Below are positions 56,755-64,000 of a DNA stretch of 64,000 nt, piece after piece. Position 1 is the stretch's first letter, and the number at the start of each line of letters is the position of its first letter. The position numbers were made by a program, and so were the translations under genes. The notes below the pieces were generated by a model. It was not told the origin of the DNA. It saw only the letters and a program-made list of their open reading frames with translations, and made no database searches. The DNA is from Chelonoidis abingdonii (taxonomy: Eukaryota; Chordata; Testudines; Testudinidae), in NCBI RefSeq assembly GCF_003597395.2, contig NC_133769.1, forward strand, positions 179,420,108 to 179,484,107. The letters are read 5' to 3'.

Positions 56755-59009
56755 GTAATTCACTATGGCCCTAGTCTTGCTGCCAGCAACATCAAAACTC
56801 CCATGGATATCAGCAGGATCAGGATCAAAGGCAGTGGGTCTCCAAATTGTTAGTGTGAACTAGCAGGGTGCTAAAGGCCAGGGTCCATTCTCAGATACCA
56901 AAGGGGAAAAAAATATTCCCCAAATCCAGTCTTACCACTGCAAATAAGCATAGCAGGAACATATGCATGATACATTCCAAAAGCATGGCAACATCTAGAG
57001 CTAACGAAAAAACAAAACAGTTTTTGTGACTTTTATTTTCAACAATTTGTCCCTTTTTATTGAAAAGTGTCAAAATACATTTCTGACCAGCTCTAAAGAT
57101 GTGTGAAACATCATCAGCCTTCCCCTTTCTCAGCCCCTGTCCCAACAAACCCCGGGCAACCCTTCACTTCCTCTCCTGCCCCACTGCCACACCTTCTTCC
57201 CCTGCCCCCAGCCAGGAGCTTTTTGCCCCTCTCTGCTTCTAAATTACCATAGATGTTGGAGCTAGTTTTTGTTCATTTCTCTTGCTGTACACAATGCAGA
57301 CTTCAGCACACTTAACACAGCTGATTAGTAATTTAAAGTGTTATCAAGTGTGCTGTTAGCCTGTGCACAGATCAATATGTGCAACGAAACACTGTATTCA
57401 GTGGGAGTTGCACCAGCTGGGTATAACATTCATTGACTTCGAAAGATTCTGAACTTACTGATACATCCACAGACATGGCTGCCTTTGAAATAAATGTGAG
57501 TAAAATTGCACATGAGAAAGCAGAATTTGTCCCTTTGCCTTAATGTAAGTAACCCTTAGTTATTCGAAGTTGGAGTTTAACTTGAGAAATACCTTGAGCA
57601 TTGTAATAGATCTCTGCACCGATGCACAAGGAAATAATTTGTGGGATTCTGCAGAGACCACTGAACGTAGGAGAACCCTGGGGATTTAAGGATTTCATCA
57701 CAACTGAGTGGCAAAAGGACTGAGTTAAAATAAACTTGCACTTTCCTTTGATACTTTGCCCCAGACTTGAACCCAACTCCAAACCTTTTGAAGTTGGTCA
57801 AGATTAAATTAATTCCAAGAGTTGGAGGGAGAGTGGACTAGAGAAAAAGAGTCTATACTTGAGAACCTAAGCTGGAGACTGGGGGAAAATTCCAACTTTC
57901 TCTGGTATATGGTGTGGTTGGCCAAAGCAGGAGGAAGGACCGTAGGAGTAATTAGCACAAGTGAAAAATGTCTTTGTTTTCTGAAATGCCTCTATTATCT
58001 GGAAACAGAAAACATCAGGATGCAATTCTGCTCTCGGAAACCTCAAACTTCAGGAAAATCTGCCAAGTTCCTATTGTGAAGGAGGAGGGTGCATTAGGGG
58101 AGGAAAATGAAAGAACTGAAACTGAAAACATTTGAACCTGAACCAGCTCAGTTGCAATGCTGAGCGTTGGTTGTTTTGCGCCTTTAAACCTAAATGAAAG
58201 TAATTTCCTGTATTCTCAGACCTTGGGACTTTCCCCTTTCCTCTCATGCCTGTGCTTTGATCTTGGGACCTTCAAGAGTCATCCATGATTTGTTTGCCTG
58301 AAATCTGTGAAGCCATCTAACTTCCAAGCAATAGGAACACCATTACTTGGACTATTTCCCTACACACACTTTGGGAGGCAGGCATCTCTTTCCAGGAGGG
58401 ACAGATGAGTCTGTGCTTTTGTATTCAGTTCATACACCAACACATCTCTTATTACACACACAGAGTTTGGAGCAAGTGATGTTAGAGACTGAAAATAGGC
58501 CCTGTGAAAATATTACCTTATATCTTATGGTGTTGCTTCTGCTCCCTGATTTGGCTAATTACTATATCAACATAGAGCTTTCAAGATGATTAAACTGGTG
58601 AGAATAAAAATTTACTCAAGTTTTCATAACACTTTCCCTTTGCCTGAATGGTATTGTGAACAAAATGTTGCGTGTTCTCATAAAACAAACAAAAAAGATC
58701 AAAATGAATTAAATACAGTTCCAAGGCTTCAATAATACCTTTTGCAGGATTCACCCAGCTCTGTTCCCTGTAGGCTTTGTCTGCTATTAGGTATTTTCTG
58801 AGAAATGAAAAGAGAAGTCATTAAATCAGTGTTTGCAAATTAGTAAGATTTAACCCTGTTTTAAACTCTGTTTGTGAATTGGTTAGCTTGTGTTCTGGAG
58901 AAGCTGATTATGTCTATACAACAGATTTCTGTTAGAAGTCCAGGTGAGCAACCATTCTTTGGGTGCAAAGAATTTCTAATGCTCACCACAAGTGCTGATC
59001 AATAAAATC
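56755..59009. other. Non-coding stretch
   Basis: No supported gene and no recognisable repeat; short open frames only. Confidence 0.5.
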
Positions 59010-59151
59010 AAATTCTTCTTTGAGTGATTGCTCATAGCCATTCCAGTAGGTGTACGCGCCGTGCGTGCACGCTCCTCGGAAGACTTTTTACCCTAGCAAC
59101 TCCGGCAGGCCGGGAGGTCGCCCCCTAGAGTGGCGCTGCCATGGTGGCTGA

Positions 59152-59158
59152 TATATAC
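59152..59158 (+). promoter_or_regulatory. TATA-like element in the DIRS 5' terminal region
   Basis: A TATATA motif lies about 30 bases before 'cctcagttccttcttacc' (59178-59195), a plausible start-site region for the element's transcript. The spacing is inferred from general promoter rules. Confidence 0.4.
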
Positions 59159-59269
59159 CCCTACCGGCCCATCCGCTCCTCAGTTCCTTCTTACCGCCGT
59201 GTCGGTCGTTGGAACTGTGGAGCGCGGCATAGCTGTCTTCCATGTCCCTAGCTTCTCCTTGTTCGTTGT

Positions 59270-59305
59270 TCTACTAGTTATAGTTATAGTTATAGTTAAA
59301 GTATA
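59270..59305 (+). repeat. (TATAGT)n-like short tandem repeat in the DIRS leader
   Basis: Successive 'agttat' units between the terminal repeat and the gag ATG. It is part of the element's untranslated leader. Confidence 0.7.
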
Positions 59306-59390
59306 GAATAGATTATAGTTGTTATTTACTTGTTGTATATAGTTAGCGGGCTTGGGGCTCTAGCCCTCCCCCACACCCGGTGCTGGGCTC

Positions 59391-61771
59391 ATGCCCGGTT
59401 CGCCAGGGTTCAAACTGTGCTCGGCCTGCAAAAAGCCGATGCCCACTAGCGATCCCCACGACTCCTGCCTGAAGTGCCTTGGGGAATCGCATATCTCTGA
59501 GAAGTGCCGAATTTGCAAGGCCTTTAAGCCAAGGACCAAGAAGGAGAGAGACCAGCGCCTGAAGACTCTCCTCATGGAAGCGGCGCTTAACCCTTCGTCC
59601 TCGGCACCGGGTGCCATCTCAGTTATGGCACCGGACCGCTCCGGGCTCGCGAAAACGCCTCGGCACCGACCTGCTCCGGCACCGAGCCCCAGGAAAAGAC
59701 TGTCAGCGTCCTCCACCCCGGCCAAGCAGGCTCGGACGGAACACCCGGCACCGACTCCGGCCGCGGCACCAACACCAGGGATTCCGTCGACTCCGGGCCT
59801 GGGAGGTCCGTCGAGTCCGGTCCCTCTCAGCTCCCCACTAAGATCTGGGGTCGAGCTGATGGTCCCATCAATGCCCGAGACATTCTCCTCGGCTAGGGAC
59901 CTCATCGCCCTGACGGAGCCTGTGCTGCCCCAACCCCCAGCACCGCCGGTGCGGGTTCCTCAATCTAAGGGCAAGCCAGTGACCATGTGAGCGCCGTCTC
60001 TGGATTCCCCGAGTCAGCACCGATCACCATCAAGGTCCCAGCACCGTTCCCAGTCCCGTGGGAGGTCTCGCTCAAGATGCCGCTCGCAGTCCCGGCACCG
60101 CTCTCCACGGCGGTACCGGTCGTACTCGTGACGCAGGTCCTCATCACACCGGTCCCGATACTCCCGGCACCACTCCGGCTCAAGCCATCGCTACCGGCAC
60201 CGAGATTCGAGGAGCCGTTCTCACCGTCAGCGGTCCAGATCCAGGTCGACCTCCCAGCACCAAGCTGGTGGCAGGTCTCGGTCTCGATCACGGTGCCGTT
60301 ATGACTCCCGGCACTGATCTCCAGCACCGAGGAGGTCTTCACCATCAGGAGCAATGGACCCGTACCACTCCCGTTCGGCTCCTCCCTGGCCGTCACGCCA
60401 GCCGTTGGTCTCTTCACAAGCGGACAGCGCATACCTGGACACCGACAGGCCTGCTGCTCTGTTTCACGAGCCCCAGCCTCAGGAGCATGGTCCGCAGCAG
60501 TGGGGTTTCTGGACTCCCTGGGCGTACCACCAAGCCCAGGGCCCTCAACAGATTCCCCCGCGTTCGTCTGCTTCCGAACACAGGGCTCCGGAGGCCACAT
60601 CTTCCCGTCCTCCTCCTTCCCCTACAGAGGAGAGGTCATCTCAGCCTCACAACCCTAAGCACCCTCCAGAGTCAGACGCAGTGCTCCAGGCAGAGCCTTC
60701 AGCAGATCCACTCCTGCCAGGTCTCTCCTCGTCATCCTCCCTGGATGAGGCAGTGGCGGGAACGACATCCACCAGTCCCCCTCCGCTTGACCTCAGGGCA
60801 CATCAGCACCTCCTCAGGCGCGTGGCGCAAAACATGAATTTGCAGGCTGAGGAGGTCTCCAAGATTGAGGACCCGGTAGTGAGCATACTGTCGGCCGACG
60901 CGCCCACTCGAGTCGCCCTTCCTTTTTTTCGGACCATTCAAGCCAATGCCACGACCATCTGGCAGTCCCCGCATCCGTTTCCCCCGCTGCTCGCGGAGTG
61001 GAGCGCAAGTACATGGTGCCTCGAAGGGCTACGAATATCTGTATGTTCACCCGCCCCCGTGTTCCTCGTCGTCCAGTCTGTGAACGAGAGGGAACGTGCC
61101 ATGGTCAGCAGGCCCCCCCCCAAGTCTAAAGAGGGCGAGGTGCGCATGGACCTGCTCGCCGAAGGTTCTATTCTGTGGGGCGCCCTCCAGCTGCGGGTGT
61201 CCAACCAGCAGGCTCTACTTAGCCATTCTTACACCTATAACACCTGGGAGGCGGCTGGACAAATTTAAAGAGCTGCTCCCGCAGGCTTTATGCGCGTCAG
61301 GAGTTCAGAGATCTGCGATCCTTGACGAGGGGCAAGAAGGTCGCGAGAACTTCCCTGCAGGCAGCTTTGGATGCCGCAGATTCGGCCACCGCCAACTCTA
61401 GCTTCCGGCGTTACTATGCGCCACATTGGTCCTGGCTACAGGTCTCTGGCCTTCCTCCGGAGCTCCAATATACCATCCAGGAACCTTCCGTTTGAGGCCA
61501 GGGCCTGTTCTCTGACAAGACTGACCCTCGGGGCTGCAAAAGCCTTAAAGACAATAGGGTCATTATGCGTTCGTTGGGGATGCATACACCTGTCACCCAG
61601 CGCAGACCCTTCAGGCCTCAGCAACAACACCGGCCCTACCCCCAGCCCAGGCAAAGGCAAGACTTCGCCAGGCGGCGGAATAGAAATGGCCGGCGTAGAC
61701 AATCGGGCAATCAGGAGGACAGAACCAGAGCTCCTCCAAGCCTTCCTCCGGCCCCGAAACCTTCATTTTAA
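59391..61771 (+). pseudogene. DIRS gag (LAP2alpha-like), nearly continuous but broken
   Basis: One frame can be followed from the ATG at 59391 to 61268, with only three in-frame TGA codons (59988, 60129, 60315). The order is as follows. An N-terminal cysteine/histidine-rich module (L-C-S-A-C, then C-L-K-C-L-G-E-S-H, then C-R-I-C-K-A-F) occupies roughly residues 5-45. A proline/alanine/serine-rich linker follows. A strongly Arg/Ser-rich stretch (about 60018-60345) comes next, then a conserved helical region (60790-61260) with H-L-L-R-R-V-A-Q-N-M. This last part resembles the DIRS-derived C-terminal part of vertebrate LAP2alpha. After frame changes a basic, glutamine-rich C-terminus is read at 61565-61771. 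Gag should form the particle and bind RNA. Confidence 0.75.
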
Positions 61772-61979
61772 GGTGCGCCGAGGGCCTTGCTGTACCAGTT
61801 CCTCCCACGGAGTCCATCTCCTCCCCTTTTCCAACTGTCTTTCGTTCTCCTCACGGCGTGGTCCAGCTAACATCGGACGCTGGCGTCTTAACGCACGTGT
61901 GAGAACTTGGATACCATCTGCAATTTGTTTCATACCGCGCCGTCCCGCCCTCTCCCTCGTCCCCTCTTCAGGGACCCCT

Positions 61980-62560
61980 CTCACGAGCAACTCCTCCTCC
62001 AGGAGGTGCAAACGCTCCTCGCCAAAGGAGCCATAGAGGAGGTTCCAGAGAGCGAGTGGAGCAAGGGTTCTTATTCCTGATATTTTCTGATCCCCAAGGC
62101 CAAGGGAGGCCTCAGGCCTATCCTCTGACCTGCGGGAGCTCAACAGATACCTGGTAAAGTTGACGTTCCGTATGGTATCCTTGGGGACCATTAATCCCAT
62201 CCCTGGATCCGGCGGAGACTGGTACGCCGCTCTTCGACATGCAGGACGCCTACTTCCATATAGCCATCTTCCGCCCCCTCACAGGAGGTTCCCTTCGATT
62301 CGTCGTCACACTAGCCATCACTATCAATTCGCGGTCCTCCCGTTCGGCCTCTCTACGGCCCCGAGAGTGTTCACCAAGTGTATGGCTGTAGTCGTCGCCC
62401 ACCTTCGCGCAGTCGCGTACCATGTATTTCCATACCTCGACGACTGGCTGATCCAGGCGGATCCTCAGAGGAGCAAGTCCTCACACACGTCCACATGGTC
62501 AGCTAGAGGACTTTTCGTAAGCCTAGGCCTAATGCTCAATGCCTGAAAAGTCAACTCTAA
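61980..62560 (+). pseudogene. DIRS reverse transcriptase, broken
   Basis: Read in several frames. L-L-A-K-G-A-I-E-E-V-P is visible near 62010. A block starting F-L-I-P-K-A-K-G-G-L-R-P-I-L lies near 62085. Then F-A-V-L-P-F-G-L-S-T-A-P-R-V-F is read near 62330, and the catalytic Y-L-D-D is present at 62433-62444 in F-P-Y-L-D-D-W-L-I. These are the standard RT blocks in the right order. Small indels near 62090 and 62205 and several stops disable it. Confidence 0.8.
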
Positions 62561-62899
62561 CCCCACTCAGAGGATAGAGTTTATCGCGCCATTCTGGACT
62601 CCACTCTGGCCAGAGCCGTTCTTCCTCTGTCGCGGTTCCAGGCTTGACGGCCATCATCCGACGGTTGCAGGCAGCGCCTTTGACCTCAATACGTACTTGC
62701 CATGGACTCTCTTGGGCCACATGGCGGCCTGCACGTTTGTCACGGGATATGCACGGCTCCGCCTGAGGGCCCCTCCAGTCCTGGCTCATTGCTCAGCTCC
62801 GTCCAGCCAGGCTTCCTTTGGATACGATTGTCACAGTTCCTCAGGACGTCCTATCACTCCCTACATTGGTGGCTGGACCAGTCTGTGGTGTGTGCGGGC

Positions 62900-63720
62900 T
62901 CCCATTCCATCCGCTCCAGCCCTCGGTGTGTCCCTGACAACGGACGCCTCAGACCTGGGATGGGGGGCCCATCTCGGGACCCTGCGGACCCAAGGCCGCT
63001 GTCTCCTCACGAGCTAGCCCTCCACATCAACGTGCGGGAGTTGAGAGCGGTCCGCCTTGCTGGTCAAACATTCCATCAACAGCTCCAAGGCCGCTGTGTT
63101 TCGGTATTCACCGACAACACGCGACGACTATGTATTATATAAACAAGCAGGCGGCACGAGTGTCTCCTCCTCTGTGTCGGGAGGCCTTGAGGCTTGGGAC
63201 TTCTGCATAGCCCACTCCATTCACCTCATCGCATCCTTTCTCCCGGGGTTCGGAAACACGCTGGCGGATCATCTGAGCAGATCCTTCCTTTCCCTGACAG
63301 TGGTCCCTTCGGCCCGGACGTCGCTCTTGCGCTCTTCTGGAGTGGGGATGTCCCCGGATGGACCTCTTTGCGTCCCGCGGAACAGGAAATGCCCAGATGT
63401 TTCTGCTCTTTTTACAAGGTCTCGAACCGGTTCGGTTGCGGACGCCTTCCTTATTCCATGGGCGACGCATCTGTTCTACGCATTCCCACCATTCCGCTAG
63501 TCCACAAGGTCCTTCTGAAGGTGCGCAGGGACAGGGCCCGCTTGATCCTGATTGCTCCAGCGTGGCCCGGCAGCATGTGGTTCTCCATGTTGCTGGACCT
63601 GTCTGTGGCCGACCCTGTCCCCTGCCTCTTCACCTGGACCTGATCACTCAGGACCACGGCAGGCTCCGTCACCCAGACCTTCAGTCGCTGCACCTCACAG
63701 CGTGGCTCCTGAATGGCTGA
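62900..63720 (+). pseudogene. DIRS RNase H and downstream pol region, broken
   Basis: L-T-T-D-A-S-D-L-G-W-G-A-H-L near 62935 is the first acidic block of RNase H. I-N-V-R-E-L-R-A-V near 63027 holds the second (Glu), and V-F-T-D-N-T near 63105 the third (Asp). Further right, K-V-L-L-K-V-R-R-D-R-A-R-L-I-L-I-A-P-A-W-P (about 63508-63570) is a conserved segment found downstream of RNase H in DIRS polymerases. Frame changes separate the pieces. A Dam-like methyltransferase module, present in some DIRS elements, was not recognised. Confidence 0.75.
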
Positions 63721-64000
63721 CCCGGTCTGAAATGCGTTGCTCTACCCCCGTGCGGCAGGTGCTCCTGGGAGCAGGAAGCCTTCTACGAGGGCAACGTATT
63801 TCGGCCAATGTGGAAGCGTTTTACGTGCTGGTGCACGAGACGGAACTTCCTCCCCACCGAGGTCTCCATCTTCTAATATCCTTGATTACCTGGTCCCTCA
63901 AGCAGCAAGGTCTGGCGGTGTCCTCTCTCCGGGTTCATTTGGCGCCATCTCCACCTTTCCACCCAGGAAGCGATGGCCGCTCCGTCTTTTCTCACCCAGT
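63720..64000 (+). pseudogene. DIRS tyrosine recombinase, N-terminal start (cut by window end)
   Basis: Short blocks such as L-K-Q-Q-G-L-A-V-S-S-L-R-V-H-L-A (about 63898-63945) match the N-terminal core-binding part of DIRS tyrosine recombinases. The catalytic Arg...His-x-x-Arg...Tyr residues would lie outside the window. Frames shift between blocks. Confidence 0.6.

Larger units (their letters stand above)
59010..64000 (+). mobile_element. DIRS-type tyrosine-recombinase retrotransposon (runs off the window)
   Basis: The 5' terminal region begins near 'ttctttgagtgattgctc' (59014). It has a TATA-like 'gatatatacccc' at about 59150, then gag (59391-61771), reverse transcriptase (about 61980-62560), RNase H (about 62900-63140) and the start of a tyrosine recombinase (from about 63720). 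The layout gag-RT-RH-YR without an integrase is that of DIRS elements, which insert by site-specific recombination and have no target duplication. Stops and frameshifts occur throughout the polymerase part. The 3' end is outside the window. Confidence 0.85.

Noticed and set aside
59360..60600. Open frames on the - strand and alternative + frames in the DIRS gag
   Set aside because: Shadows of the GC-rich gag frame. The Pro/Val-rich alternative frame at 59987-60304 is the RS stretch read in another frame.
1..64000. CRISPR arrays, operons, phage or plasmid features, tRNA and rRNA genes
   Set aside because: None seen. The window is intron- and transposon-rich vertebrate DNA, and the tRNA-like pieces belong to SINEs.

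Overview
This is vertebrate nuclear DNA, not a microbial or phage locus. Spliced genes sit in long introns among dense fossil transposons. The mix of repeats points to a reptile, most likely a turtle: CR1 LINE tails, a two-gene Harbinger element with matching short derivatives, several hAT short elements, a Gypsy element with a SCAN-type capsid, and a DIRS element with a tyrosine recombinase. The species call is an inference. There are two assembly gaps (26651-27289 and 42259-42876).

Left third (1-24.3 kb): two host genes face each other tail to tail. The + strand carries the last three coding exons of IGSF3 (1-136, 8552-8983, 11488-11738): the end of one Ig domain, a complete membrane-proximal Ig domain, and the transmembrane/cytoplasmic exon. 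A long probable 3' UTR follows. The - strand carries the complete coding part of ADPRH (ADP-ribosylarginine hydrolase) in three exons (24283-23937, 21311-20951, 18931-18532). Splice phases agree at every junction, and the two acidic motifs of the active site are present. A 4.2-kb decayed Harbinger transposon (2992-7195) lies in an IGSF3 intron.

Middle (24.3-47 kb): no host coding exon could be supported. This stretch holds CR1 tails, MIR-like SINE pieces, hAT short elements, a broken hAT transposase on the - strand (about 29.9-32.6 kb), and two LTR-like blocks (27311-27976 and about 45.7-46.2 kb). A somewhat CpG-richer patch at about 33.9-34.4 kb could be a promoter or first exon.

Right (47-64 kb): a nest of mobile elements. 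A Gypsy-type element (about 47.4-51.88 kb) retains gag with a SCAN-like capsid, a zinc knuckle, an aspartic protease and an integrase. It is split by a 1.8-kb hAT element (49367-51184, near-perfect 8-bp target duplication), which itself contains two smaller hAT insertions with perfect 8-bp duplications. Next come a second, CGGBP1-like hAT transposase relic with a 315-codon open frame (52762-53709) and a 1124-bp solo LTR with a 5-bp target duplication (55626-56749). A DIRS-type retrotransposon starts near 59.01 kb and runs off the window. It shows gag, reverse transcriptase, RNase H and the start of the tyrosine recombinase.

No CRISPR array, operon or novel microbial-type system is present. 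The most interesting material is the Gypsy/SCAN domain order, the arginine/serine-rich stretch in the DIRS gag, the nested insertion history, and the IGSF3-ADPRH adjacency.
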